From positions 1,736,001 through 1,800,000 of the forward strand of contig NZ_CP040078.1 of assembly GCF_005280735.1 (NCBI RefSeq): a stretch of DNA of 64,000 nt, given 5' to 3'. The DNA is from Trinickia violacea. Lineage in GTDB: Bacteria; Pseudomonadota; Gammaproteobacteria; Burkholderiales; Burkholderiaceae. The stretch's first letter is position 1, and each line of letters opens with the position of its first letter. Shown in pieces: positions 9,120-17,840 of this stretch. A program made the translations under genes and the position numbers. The notes below the pieces were generated by a model. The model had not been told where the DNA came from and searched no databases. It saw only the letters and a list, made by a program, of their open reading frames with translations.

Positions 9120-10307
9120 TCAGGACACGGCGCCGAGGCCGTATTTGCCGGTGAGCAGGGCACCGGTGGAGAAGCGTTCGATCGAGTACGGCTCGAGCGA
9201 TACATCAGTCGGCAGGTCGAGCGCGGCTTGTGCGAGGATCTTGCCGACCGTCGGCGAGAGCTTGAAGCCGTGACCGGAAAAGCCATAACCGACCACTAGA
9301 CCGTCAACGCCGGGCAACGCGCCGAGCACCGGATTCCAGTCGGGCGTGACGTCGTAGACGCCCGTCCATGACGATGCGATGCCCGCCGTTTCGTAAGCGG
9401 GGAAGCGCTCGGCGACCTGAGCGCCGACTTCGACGACATAGTCCATCGGAATGTCGCCCTGTTCGGTGTCGGCGGCATTGAGCTTCTCGCCGACCACGCC
9501 TTCGCTGACCAGCATCTGGTTGCCGCCGTAGCTGCGGTAGTACAGCATGCCTTCGGACGCGAGATCCTTGAACACCGGCATCGAGAACGTGTAGGGGGCT
9601 TCCGCGCATTCGAGCGCGAGCACCGCGTGCCGTTCCGGCGCGATCGGCAGCGTCTTGCCGGTCCAGCCGGCGAGTTCCGGCGTCCAGATGTTCTGCGTGC
9701 TGATGACCGTCGAGGCCGCGAAATCGCCATCGCTGGTCGACACGCCGACCACCTTGCCGTTCTCGATCAGCAGCCTGTTCACGGTGACGTTCTCGCGGAT
9801 CGTCACGCCGCCGCGGCGCGCGGCGCGCGCGAAGCTGGTGGCGGTGAGGTACGCGTCCGCAAAGCCCGCCTCGGGTTCGTAGCCGATCAGGGCGGCGTCG
9901 TCGAACCGCGCAATCGGCATCAGTTCGTGCGCCTCGCGCGCATCGAGCAGTTCGAGCGGTATGCCTTGCTGCTTCTGCTGGTCGAGCGACGCGCGCAGCG
10001 GCTCCAGCTTGTCGCCTTCGGCCGCGACGATCATGTAGCCGCATTTCACGAGACCGCACGACGCTTCGTCGTCGCCGAGGTAAGCTGGGAAATCGTTGAA
10101 CACCGACCACGACTTGCGCGCCAGTTCGACGTTTTCCTTTACCGAGTAGTGCGTGCGCAGGATGCCCGACGACTGCGAAGTCGTGCCGGCTCCGATGGTC
10201 GCGCGGTCGAGCACCAGCACGTTTTTCGCGCCGAGCCGCGACAGGTGGAACGCGACCGAACTGCCGATCACGCCCGCGCCGATCACCACCACATCATAGG
10301 TTTTCAC
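9120..10307 (-). CDS. FAD-dependent amino-acid/amine dehydrogenase (DAO family, sarcosine/dimethylglycine type)
   Basis: A 395-residue D-amino-acid-oxidase-fold enzyme. The Rossmann FAD motif VVIGAGVIGSSVAFHL is at the N terminus, followed by TSQSSGILRTHYS. The C terminus has DVTPDWNPVLGALP and GLVVGYGFSGHGFKLSP, the second FAD contact. The start is GTG at 10307: AAGGG lies 8 bases before it, while the alternative GTG at 10316 overlaps that site. Being first in an operon with etfB and etfA, it probably oxidises a secondary amine or amino acid and donates electrons to ETF rather than to oxygen (inference). Substrate unknown. Confidence 0.85.
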   Translation of the reverse strand: MKTYDVVVIGAGVIGSSVAFHLSRLGAKNVLVLDRATIGAGTTSQSSGILRTHYSVKENVELARKSWSVFNDFPAYLGDDEASCGLVKCGYMIVAAEGDKLEPLRASLDQQKQQGIPLELLDAREAHELMPIARFDDAALIGYEPEAGFADAYLTATSFARAARRGGVTIRENVTVNRLLIENGKVVGVSTSDGDFAASTVISTQNIWTPELAGWTGKTLPIAPERHAVLALECAEAPYTFSMPVFKDLASEGMLYYRSYGGNQMLVSEGVVGEKLNAADTEQGDIPMDYVVEVGAQVAERFPAYETAGIASSWTGVYDVTPDWNPVLGALPGVDGLVVGYGFSGHGFKLSPTVGKILAQAALDLPTDVSLEPYSIERFSTGALLTGKYGLGAVS

Positions 10308-10523
10308 TGTTCGCACCCTTCATATTCTGACTGTGCGAATAGTGTGCGGGGTCAAAATCCGAAGGCGGCGAATATAAGCGAAAGCGATTTTTAGTAGAAG
10401 CGTCGCTCTTTATCAGTCGGGGTTGGGTATAAAGCGGGACGCGGCCGTGCGTCTTCCCTTAGTATCGGGTCGTTACCAAGACCGGCAGCGAACTGATGCG
10501 ACCGGTTGCGGCACGTGGTGGTG

Positions 10524-10537
10524 ATAACATTTGTTGT
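10524..10537. promoter_or_regulatory. Candidate RpiR-regulator operator, copy 1
   Basis: The sequence ATAACA-TT-TGTTGT is an inverted repeat with one mismatch. It lies 25 bp before the RpiR-type regulator gene and inside the divergent region that also serves the FAD dehydrogenase/etf operon. The same dyad recurs, perfect, at 11482-11495. That the regulator binds it is inferred from position and repetition. Confidence 0.6.
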
Positions 10538-10561
10538 CAAAATCGTTTTGCGGTGCACCAC

Positions 10562-11422
10562 ATGCCCGATAGCTTCGATCAGCTCGCCTCCCTGATCCGC
10601 GCGCAGTTTGCCGAAATGAGCCCGCAGTTCCAGGCGGGCGCAGCCTTTTTGCTGGACCATCCCGACGAAATCGCCGTGTCGTCGATGCGCAAGATCGCCG
10701 AGCGCGCGCAGGTGCAGCCCGCCGCGCTCGTGCGGCTGTCGCAGCAACTCGGTTTTCCCGGCTGGAACGAGCTGCGCGAATTGTTCGTCGCGCGCGTGCG
10801 CACGCGGCCCGAGCCCTTGACCGACCGGGCGCGCTCGCTCGTCAAATCCCCCGTGAAAGAGGCGCTCGCGCACGATCTGCTCGTCGCGCAGCATCACAAT
10901 CTCGACGTCACCGGCGCGCACAACGCGAGTTTGATCGTCGACGCCGCGAAGCTCTTGCGCAAGGCAACGCACGTGCATGTCGCCGGATTCCGTTCGTGCT
11001 ATCCGGTGGCGTTCGGGTTCGTCTACGGCTACCGGCTGTTTCGATCCTCGGTATCGCTGCTGACCGGCGAAGCGGGCACGCTCGAAATGCAATTGCGCGG
11101 CATCGAAAAAAGCAGTGCGACGATCGTCGTGGGCTTTGCGCCGTACTCAGTCGAGTCGGCGCGCGTCGCGGCCGCCGCCGTGGAGCGCGGCAGCAAGCTC
11201 ATCGCGATCACCGATAGCGCCGTCGCTCCGATCGCGCTCAATGCCGACAAAGTCCTGATCTTTTCGCACGAGAGTCCGTCGTTTTTCCCGTCGCTCGTTG
11301 CCGCGTCGGCGATCGCCGAATCGCTCGTCGCGCACTTGCTCGCGCTGGAAGGGAACGAGGCCGTCGCGGCGCTCGCGAAAGCGGAGGCCGAGCTGCACGC
11401 CAAGGGCGCGTACGTGGCTTGA
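10562..11422 (+). CDS. MurR/RpiR-family transcriptional regulator
   Basis: A 286-residue regulator with an N-terminal RpiR helix-turn-helix (MRKIAERAQVQPAALVRLSQQLGFPGWNELR) and a C-terminal SIS domain (from about residue 125) that senses a phosphosugar or related ligand. The ATG at 10562 begins the conserved part; upstream in-frame codons run through the operator and are unlikely to be translated. It is divergent from the FAD dehydrogenase/etf operon and followed by an aminotransferase. The dyads at 10524 and 11482 suggest it controls itself, the operon on its left and the genes on its right. Confidence 0.9.
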   Translation: MPDSFDQLASLIRAQFAEMSPQFQAGAAFLLDHPDEIAVSSMRKIAERAQVQPAALVRLSQQLGFPGWNELRELFVARVRTRPEPLTDRARSLVKSPVKEALAHDLLVAQHHNLDVTGAHNASLIVDAAKLLRKATHVHVAGFRSCYPVAFGFVYGYRLFRSSVSLLTGEAGTLEMQLRGIEKSSATIVVGFAPYSVESARVAAAAVERGSKLIAITDSAVAPIALNADKVLIFSHESPSFFPSLVAASAIAESLVAHLLALEGNEAVAALAKAEAELHAKGAYVA

Positions 11423-11481
11423 GGACTAGCGGCCACACCGCGCCGGGGGATTGTATTTTGTTGTGTTTGATGTCGCGCATG

Positions 11482-11503
11482 ACAACATTTGTTGTTGTAC
11501 AAT
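11482..11503. promoter_or_regulatory. Candidate RpiR-regulator operator copy 2, with a -10-like box
   Basis: The perfect dyad ACAACA-TT-TGTTGT occupies 11482-11495, between the regulator and the aminotransferase gene. TACAAT at 11498-11503 looks like a sigma-70 -10 box directly beside it; no convincing -35 was found. A bound regulator there would block or recruit polymerase for the aminotransferase operon. Confidence 0.6.
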
Positions 11504-11576
11504 GCCCGCAAAGCTTCATTCGAAGCGAAGTGCGTGCATTGCCGCCGCCGACTCGCGAAACAGCAAAGGAAACAGC

Positions 11577-12914
11577 ATGACCACCGTCTTTCATCGCGCC
11601 CCCAAGCGGACGCTGCCGGTTGCCGTTGCGGGCGACGGCATCGAAATCATCGATTCCACCGGCAAGCGCTATATCGACGCCTCGGGCGGCGCCGCGGTTT
11701 CGTGTCTCGGTCACAGCAACCAGCGCGTGATCGACGCGATCAAACGGCAGGCGCAGCAGCTCGCGTACGCGCACACGTCGTTCTTCACGACGCAGCCGGC
11801 CGAGGAACTGGCCGACTGGCTCGTCGAGCGCGCGCCGCAGGGGCTCGAGCACGTGTATTTCGTGTCGGGCGGCTCGGAGGCGGTTGAAGCGGCGCTCAAG
11901 CTCGCGCGCCAGTACTTCGTCGAGAAAGGCGAGTCCGAACGACGGCATTTCATCGCGCGCCGGCAGAGCTATCACGGCAATACGCTCGGCGCGCTCGCGA
12001 TCGGCGGCAACGCTTGGCGGCGCGAGCCGTTCCTGCCGATGCTGATCGAAGCGCATCACGTGAGCCCCTGCTACGCGTATCGCGAGCAGCGCGAAGGTGA
12101 ATCCGACGACGCGTTCATGCAGCGCCTGGCCGACGAGCTCGAAAGCAAGATTCTCGAACTCGGGCCGCAAACGGTGGCGGCGTTCGTCGCGGAAACGGTG
12201 GTGGGCGCGACGGCCGGCGCCGTGCCTCCGGTGGGCGACTACTTCCGCAAGATCCGCGCGGTCTGCGACAAATACGGCGTGCTCTTGATCCTCGATGAAA
12301 TCATGTCGGGCATGGGACGCACCGGCTATCTGTACGCATGCGAAGAAGAGGGCATCGCGCCCGATCTGCTCACGATCGCCAAGGGCCTCGGCGCCGGCTA
12401 TCAGCCGATCGGCGCGACGCTCGTCAGCGGCAAAATCTACGACACGATCGTCGGCGGCTCGGGGTTCTTCCAGCATGGGCACACCTATATCGGGCACGCC
12501 ACCGCCTGCGCGGCCGCGCTCGAAGTGCAGCATGTGATCGCCGAAGAGCACCTGCTGGACAACGTCAAGGCGCGCGGCGAACAGTTGCGAGCCCGCTTGC
12601 GGGAACATTACGCGCAGCACGAATTCATCGGCGATGTGCGTGGACGCGGACTGTTCGTCGGCGTCGAACTCGTGCAGGATCGGGCGACCAAGACGTCGTT
12701 CGACAGCAAGCTCGCATTGAATGCTGCAATCAAGCGCGAAGCGATGCAGCGCGGGCTGATGGTGTATCCGATGGGCGGCACGGTCGACGGCGCGACGGGC
12801 GACCACGTGTTGCTGGCGCCGCCGTTCATCTGCACCGCTGGCGACATCGACAACATCGTCAACCGCTTGACCGATGCAATCGAAGGTGCGCTGCGCGCCG
12901 CCGGCGTGCGCTAA
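11577..12914 (+). CDS. Class III (PLP-dependent) aminotransferase
   Basis: A 445-residue fold-type I aminotransferase. HVYFVSGGSEAVEAALKLAR and QSYHGNTLGALAIGG are the phosphate-binding blocks, ILDEIMSGMGRTG carries the cofactor-ring aspartate, and LLTIAKGLGAGYQPIGA holds the Schiff-base lysine K269. The ATG at 11577 follows AAAGGA; the longer frame reads back through the operator. It is close to omega-amino-acid:pyruvate and related aminotransferases. Under the RpiR dyad it probably deaminates the product, or a primary-amine analogue, of the neighbouring FAD dehydrogenase substrate (inference). Confidence 0.92.
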   Translation: MTTVFHRAPKRTLPVAVAGDGIEIIDSTGKRYIDASGGAAVSCLGHSNQRVIDAIKRQAQQLAYAHTSFFTTQPAEELADWLVERAPQGLEHVYFVSGGSEAVEAALKLARQYFVEKGESERRHFIARRQSYHGNTLGALAIGGNAWRREPFLPMLIEAHHVSPCYAYREQREGESDDAFMQRLADELESKILELGPQTVAAFVAETVVGATAGAVPPVGDYFRKIRAVCDKYGVLLILDEIMSGMGRTGYLYACEEEGIAPDLLTIAKGLGAGYQPIGATLVSGKIYDTIVGGSGFFQHGHTYIGHATACAAALEVQHVIAEEHLLDNVKARGEQLRARLREHYAQHEFIGDVRGRGLFVGVELVQDRATKTSFDSKLALNAAIKREAMQRGLMVYPMGGTVDGATGDHVLLAPPFICTAGDIDNIVNRLTDAIEGALRAAGVR

Positions 12915-12986
12915 ACACGATAAGCACGGCGCCGCTTAGCGGCATCGATCGCGACACTTGCCACGAACTCCATTCACGACACCATC

Positions 12987-13556
12987 ATGACCGATCGCTC
13001 ACCCGCTGCGCGTCTGCCCGTGTTCGACAGAGCGCATGCCACGCCCGAACAGGAAGTGGTGCTAGACGAAATCCTGTCGGGGCCGCGCGGCAATCTGAAC
13101 GGCCCGTTCCTCGGCTGGATTCATAGCCCGGAACTCGCGCAGCACGCGCAGCGTCTCGGCGCGTTCTGCCGCTATCGGACAGGGTTGCCGCTGCGCTTGT
13201 CGGAGCTTGCGATTCTCGTCACGGCCGCGCGCTGGCAAGCGCAAGCCGAGTGGTACATCCACTATCCGATCGCGCTCCAAGCCGGCTTGCCGGCCGCGAC
13301 GGCAGAGGCGATCCGCACGGGGCAGCGTCCCGATTTCGAAGACGCCGACGATGCGCTGATCTTCGATTTCGCCACCGAGCTCTATGAGGCGAAGCGTGTT
13401 TCCGATGCGACGTTCCGCAAGACGGTCGAGCGCTTCGGGCATCCGGTGACAATCAACCTGGTCAGTCTGCTGGGTTATTACGCGCTGGTGGCGATGACGC
13501 TGAACGTCTTCGACATGCGCGCGGACGGGCAAACGGAGCTGCCGTTTCCCGAGTGA
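12987..13556 (+). CDS. Carboxymuconolactone decarboxylase-family protein
   Basis: A 189-residue all-helical AhpD-like protein. The segment LSELAILVTAARWQAQAEWYIHYPIALQAGL is the CMD core. It has no CxxC redox pair, so it is unlikely to be a peroxidase of the AhpD type and more like the 4-carboxymuconolactone decarboxylase-like group, with H and E as possible catalytic residues. It stands 72 bp after the aminotransferase, in the same direction and probably co-transcribed. Function in this pathway is unknown. Confidence 0.82.
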   Translation: MTDRSPAARLPVFDRAHATPEQEVVLDEILSGPRGNLNGPFLGWIHSPELAQHAQRLGAFCRYRTGLPLRLSELAILVTAARWQAQAEWYIHYPIALQAGLPAATAEAIRTGQRPDFEDADDALIFDFATELYEAKRVSDATFRKTVERFGHPVTINLVSLLGYYALVAMTLNVFDMRADGQTELPFPE

Positions 13557-13673
13557 CATCGACATTTCGCTGCAAGGCGTAACGTCGATAGCGGTGCATG
13601 GCCTATTCTGTAGTCGGAACGCCGCATGCGGCTGCCGGTTTTCGAATCCCCATCCTTGAAGGCGGAACAGGCT

Positions 13674-14543
13674 ATGAACACGCAGAGCACTCAACACCAT
13701 CAAATCGATAAAGCGCGCGCGTTTCGCGCGTATCACGAGGCACCGGGCGCTTTCATTATTCCGAATCCGTGGGACATCGGCACGGCGCGGCTGCTTGCGC
13801 AAGCCGGCTTCAAGGCGCTCGCGACGAGCAGCGCCGGCTACGCGTTCTCGCGCGGCTTGCCGGACAGCGCGGTCGGCCGTGAGCAGATGCTCGTGCATCT
13901 CGCCGAGATCGCCGGCGCGACCGATCTGCCGGTGAACGCGGATCTCGAGAACGGCTTCGGCGATGCCCCCGAAGACTGCGCCGAAACGATCGGCCTCGCG
14001 GCGCAAGCGGGGGTGGTCGGCGGGTCGATCGAAGATGCGACGACGCGCGTCGACGATCCGATCTACGCGCATGACGCGGCCGTCGAGCGTGTGCGCGCCG
14101 CGGTGGAGGCGGCGCGTGCGTTGCCGTTTCCGTTCACGCTGACGGCTCGCTGCGAGAACTACCTGTGGGGCCGTCCGGATCTCGACGATACGATCCGCCG
14201 CTTGCAGGCATATCAAGAAGCGGGCGCCGACGTGCTCTATGCGCCGGGCCTCAAGACGCGCGAAGACATCGCGACGCTCGTCCGTTCGGTGGACCGGCCG
14301 GTCAACGTCGTGATGGGTTTGCAGGGCGTGCGCCTGAGCCTCGACGAGCTGGCCGAGCTTGGCGTGAAGCGCGTGAGCGTCGGCGGCTCGCTCGCCCGCG
14401 CGGCGTTCGGCGCGTTCTTGCGCGCCGTGCGCGAGATGAGCGAGCACGGCACGTTCAGCTACGCGGACGAGGCGATTCCGAGCAAGGAGATCAACGAACT
14501 GTTTGCGCGCGCGGCGAGTGAGGCGGCGCAACGCAAGGCTTGA
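13674..14543 (+). CDS. Isocitrate lyase/PEP mutase-family protein
   Basis: A 289-residue TIM-barrel enzyme of the PEP mutase/isocitrate lyase superfamily. IIPNPWDIGTARLLAQAGFKALATSSAGYA is the N-terminal block, LPVNADLENGFG carries the metal-binding acidic residues, and GGSIEDAT and TARCENYLWG are conserved. The KKCGH loop of isocitrate lyase is absent, so it is more like the oxaloacetate decarboxylase or phosphonopyruvate-type relatives. The ATG at 13674 is used because the residues before it are not conserved. It is the last gene of the rightward RpiR-linked operon. Confidence 0.87.
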   Translation: MNTQSTQHHQIDKARAFRAYHEAPGAFIIPNPWDIGTARLLAQAGFKALATSSAGYAFSRGLPDSAVGREQMLVHLAEIAGATDLPVNADLENGFGDAPEDCAETIGLAAQAGVVGGSIEDATTRVDDPIYAHDAAVERVRAAVEAARALPFPFTLTARCENYLWGRPDLDDTIRRLQAYQEAGADVLYAPGLKTREDIATLVRSVDRPVNVVMGLQGVRLSLDELAELGVKRVSVGGSLARAAFGAFLRAVREMSEHGTFSYADEAIPSKEINELFARAASEAAQRKA

Positions 14544-14556
14544 TCACGCGTAGCGG

Positions 14557-14859
14557 CTAGCGAAAATGAAAGCGATCGCTGTCGAGGGGCTCGCCATCGA
14601 GGGGCTTGCTTTTGCCGTCGCGCAGCGCGTTGTTGTCGTTCCACGTCGGGTAGAACGCCGGCCCGTGGATGACGGGCCAAACTTTCGTTCCCGCCATTTT
14701 CCCTGCGACACGCAGCATGCCGTTATCGACGCGTGTGTGGCTGCTCGTGACTGGAGGGTCTAGCATGGCAAGCTTGGTGCTACCTGCCTGCGCGTGAACA
14801 GGAAAACTGACGAGTAGCGGCGCCGCAGCGGCGACTGCGGCAATCAGCTTAGGCAACAT
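14557..14859 (-). CDS. Small secreted protein of unknown function
   Basis: A 100-residue protein. The signal peptide (LIAAVAAAAPLLVSFPVHAQA) is cleaved near residue 25. The mature part is short and polar with no recognised domain and no cysteines. The ribosome site GAGGAAAT sits just before the ATG at 14859. It converges with the PEP mutase-like gene (13 bp). Probably periplasmic. Confidence 0.65.
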   Translation of the reverse strand: MLPKLIAAVAAAAPLLVSFPVHAQAGSTKLAMLDPPVTSSHTRVDNGMLRVAGKMAGTKVWPVIHGPAFYPTWNDNNALRDGKSKPLDGEPLDSDRFHFR

Positions 14860-14901
14860 GATTTCCTCATCAACGTTGGCGTTAGAGAACCGCGGCGGAC
14901 G

Positions 14902-15093
14902 TCACCACGAGAACAATTTCGCGAGGAGACCGAGCATGCCGATTAAGACGAACATCGCGGCAAACATGACGGGAAGCACCAGCACGATGACGGCATATGG
15001 CCCAAGGCGCTTGGACGGTGTGCGCTCTCGCGCGGATGCCGATGTGCAATCGGCGCATGCTCGCTCTGGAGTGACCTCATCGCTGGTTGGCAT
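14902..15093 (-). CDS. Small single-span membrane protein with an N-terminal CxxC
   Basis: A 63-residue protein. An N-terminal soluble part carries CADC, followed by one long C-terminal transmembrane segment (YAVIVLVLPVMFAAMFVLIG). AAAGGAGA stands 7 bases before the ATG at 15093, which decides the start over an upstream in-frame codon. The CxxC could bind metal or be redox active. No family recognised. It lies just upstream of the secreted protein at 14557-14859 and may be co-transcribed with it. Confidence 0.6.
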   Translation of the reverse strand: MPTSDEVTPERACADCTSASARERTPSKRLGPYAVIVLVLPVMFAAMFVLIGMLGLLAKLFSW

Positions 15094-15174
15094 CACCCGA
15101 TCTCCTTTCCGTTCCTGAGCGTTCCGAGCGTCACGCATTCAAACCGTGGCGCGCGGAACGCTCGCAATCTCGTG

Positions 15175-15606
15175 CTACATCGCCCAGATGAACACTTCGT
15201 GCGCGCGCGTGGTGGACGCGATATTCACCGTACGGCTTTGGGTCTTACCGTCGTGACGCGCCGTTACCGTGTAGCGCCCATCCGGCAGCGATAGCAGCAT
15301 GAACGGTCCGCGCGAGTCTGTCTTGAGGACCGTCGTTCCATGCGCATTTGCGATTTGAACCGGGACGTCTGCCAGATATTCGTTGCCGCTGTTCGTCTTG
15401 CCCGCGAATTCCAAGGTCAGCGGATAGTTGTGCATCACGCTCTTGATCGCCGCGGATTGGTCGCTGCCTACCCCTCCCGACAAATAGCTGATGTTGCCGC
15501 TATGCTGAAGCGGCGGTAATGCCGGCGTTGCGGCCAGGGCGATTTGACACGTACCGGCAGCAAGAATAGCGGCCGCACTAATGAGCGAAAGTAGACGTGG
15601 CTTCAT
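15175..15606 (-). CDS. Secreted protein with a carboxypeptidase-regulatory-like (Ig-like) domain
   Basis: A 143-residue protein with a signal peptide ending near ALAA (about residue 25). The second half, VPVQIANAHGTTVLKTDSRGPFMLLSLPDGRYTVTA, looks like a small beta-sandwich of the CarboxypepD_reg/DUF4198 kind, in which a GRYTV turn is typical. Start ATG at 15606 with GGAG upstream. Function unknown; probably a periplasmic binding or structural domain. Confidence 0.65.
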   Translation of the reverse strand: MKPRLLSLISAAAILAAGTCQIALAATPALPPLQHSGNISYLSGGVGSDQSAAIKSVMHNYPLTLEFAGKTNSGNEYLADVPVQIANAHGTTVLKTDSRGPFMLLSLPDGRYTVTARHDGKTQSRTVNIASTTRAHEVFIWAM

Positions 15607-15848
15607 TTGTTTCTCCGTCGAACACCCTTGACGACACAAAAGGCCCCTGCGCTTCGCTTGCCGAAGCGGTGTCGTTTTTGCCGAGCCTAAACGAGGACCG
15701 GGATGCGTTTTCCGGTCATCTTTGCTCGTCCCGTTCACGTCCTCGTCGAGGCACGGAACTGCATCGGGATGTCTTTGAGCGTACGAACGAAACCTTAAAA
15801 ATGCCTTAATTCATGGGGGTGTTGAACGGCTGAAGCGTCGGCGGCGCG

Positions 15849-16862
15849 TCAAGCCTCCAGCGCGAGCAGCGCGAACGTGGCGAGCCAATGCTCACCCATG
15901 TAGTCGCCGGCGACGTGTTCGAGCGCGGTGCGCAAATGCAGCTCGGCCGCTTCGTGCAAACGCGTTGCGCGGATGTCGCCGGCAGGCAGCGCGCGCGCAA
16001 TCGAACGCTGGCACCACGCACGGCTGAGGTTGAGGCCGTCGAGGTGCGCGATCTTGCCGTCGGTGCGGTCGGTGACGGTGGCCGGAACGAACAGTGTCTC
16101 GGGCTTGCGTGCGGCCAAATCAGGGAGGAAACGATCGAACCAGCTGGCGAACTCGCCGGCCGGCAACACGCGCCGCATCAATTCCGCTTCCATCAGCGCG
16201 GGCGACAGAAACTCGTCGCCGCTCGGCTCCCACGCCTGGCAGCCCGCATCGTTCGAATACCAGCGCTCCGCCGTCAATACGATCAGCGTTTCGAGCGCAC
16301 CGTTCGACGTAAGGCGCGCGAAGTCGAGCGCCAGCGCAAGCGCGAACGCCGTGTTGAAATGCGTGCCGACGCGCAGCGGATACGTCGACTTCGGCAGGAA
16401 CTCGGTGAAGCGTTCGACGAACGCTTCCGTGAGCGGCGTGAGCGTCTTGCTCCATCGCGCGGCTTCGGGCAACGACGTCATCGAATGGAGCTGGCCCGCG
16501 AGCGCAAGGAGCCACGTCCAGCCATAGGGCCGCTCGAAGCCGCGGTTGTGAGCAAGGTTCAAGTAAGCGAGCTCGCCCGCGACGTTTTCCTCCGTGAAAT
16601 GCGCGTCGACGACGGCGGCGATGGGCGACGCTTCCGGCAGGTCGGGGTATCGATCGACGAGACGCAGCACCAGCCAATAGCCATGCACGCACGAATGCCA
16701 GTCGTAGCTGCCGTAGAAGATCGGGTGCAGCGCGCGAGGGCTCTGCACGTCCTCTGGGCCGGCCAGCGAGTGCGTGAGCTTGTTCGGATATTCGCGAGTC
16801 AGGTGGGCGAGCGCCAGCGAGGCGAACTTCGACGCAATGGCGGGGGTGAGATGAGCGGTCAT
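15849..16862 (-). CDS. DUF2891 family protein
   Basis: A 337-residue soluble protein that matches DUF2891: HPIFYGSYDWHSCVHGYW, NRGFERPYGWTWLLALAGQL and EPSGDEFLSPALMEAELMRR are its conserved blocks. The histidines and aromatic residues and the likely alpha/alpha toroid fold resemble glycan-processing enzymes, but no activity is established. Start ATG at 16862 begins the conserved region; the upstream frame is not conserved. It is 105 bp downstream of the TetR gene, in the same direction. Confidence 0.85.
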   Translation of the reverse strand: MTAHLTPAIASKFASLALAHLTREYPNKLTHSLAGPEDVQSPRALHPIFYGSYDWHSCVHGYWLVLRLVDRYPDLPEASPIAAVVDAHFTEENVAGELAYLNLAHNRGFERPYGWTWLLALAGQLHSMTSLPEAARWSKTLTPLTEAFVERFTEFLPKSTYPLRVGTHFNTAFALALALDFARLTSNGALETLIVLTAERWYSNDAGCQAWEPSGDEFLSPALMEAELMRRVLPAGEFASWFDRFLPDLAARKPETLFVPATVTDRTDGKIAHLDGLNLSRAWCQRSIARALPAGDIRATRLHEAAELHLRTALEHVAGDYMGEHWLATFALLALEA

Positions 16863-16967
16863 CGGCGTGTCGTCAGAAGTGGAGTGGCGGGCTGACGGGC
16901 GGTGCGCGAGTGTGCGACTAGCGGGTGAGACCCGTCGCTGTCCTGTCAGACGATTCGGCAACGCCGA

Positions 16968-17726
16968 TCAATCTAACACGCGCTTTACGGCGGTGGTGGG
17001 TTGCTTGTTCGTCCGCGTCGCCGCCTCGTAACGGCGCGTCGCTTCGTCGAGATCGTTCTTCAACTGCACGAGCGCGGCCAGCTCCGCCTGCGGCGGCTGC
17101 AACGCGGCCCACAGCACGTCGACCAGACGGTCGGCCGTCGCATCGATGTCGGTGCGGCGGTTCGCGAGCGTCGCGTCCCACAGCACATGCTCCATCGGGC
17201 CGAACACCATCGAGCGCAAGAGGCGCAGCGGCACGTCGGCGCGGATTTGGCCGATTTCCTGGCCATGCGCGAGCACGCGCATCAGCGGCGCGGTGTAGCG
17301 GCGCTGGAGCTCGGTCAGCTCGTCGCTGAGTTCGTGATGCTTCGTGCGTCCCTCGGACAGCACCAGCGCGCAAAGCCCCGTGCCGTTCAGCAGCATCAGA
17401 CGCAAATGCGTGCGGACGATGAACGCGAACTGCTGGCGCGTGCCGCCGTCGCGCGGCAGGCCGGTTTCGATCGCGGCGATGATTTCGTCGTACCAATCCG
17501 CGATGACGCGCGCGCACAGGTCGCGCTTGCCGCGGAAATAGCTGAACACGGTCGCTTCGGAAATGCCCACGCGCTGCGCGATTTCGGCGGTGGTCGCGCT
17601 CTCGTACCCTTTTTCCGAGAACACGTCGCGCCCCGCCTGAAGGATGTCCTTCACGCGTTGCTGCGACTTGCGCCCTGCCGGCTGGCGGCGCGCGCCTGCG
17701 GGTTCGGCCTTGGTCTCCGCCGTCAT
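16968..17726 (-). CDS. TetR/AcrR-family regulator, probable regulator of the liu genes
   Basis: A 252-residue TetR protein. The helix-turn-helix lies at about residues 47-66 (AEIAQRVGISEATVFSYFRG). It is divergent from liuA, with a long dyad in between. In betaproteobacteria a TetR-type regulator of leucine catabolism (named LiuQ in comparative studies) sits in this place, so a repressor role that responds to a branched-chain acyl-CoA is likely. The long C-terminal tail after the ligand domain is charged. Start ATG at 17726; an upstream in-frame TTG-type extension is not conserved. Confidence 0.85.
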   Translation of the reverse strand: MTAETKAEPAGARRQPAGRKSQQRVKDILQAGRDVFSEKGYESATTAEIAQRVGISEATVFSYFRGKRDLCARVIADWYDEIIAAIETGLPRDGGTRQQFAFIVRTHLRLMLLNGTGLCALVLSEGRTKHHELSDELTELQRRYTAPLMRVLAHGQEIGQIRADVPLRLLRSMVFGPMEHVLWDATLANRRTDIDATADRLVDVLWAALQPPQAELAALVQLKNDLDEATRRYEAATRTNKQPTTAVKRVLD

Positions 17727-17840
17727 ATGAGTCGAGTTCAGATTGTGTGGTTTATGCGGTCTGCCTGATGGGGATGTTAGCACGTGTTTACAAGGCTTCA
17801 AGCTGATTTGAGGAAATCTGAGCGTTACTCATAAAAACCT

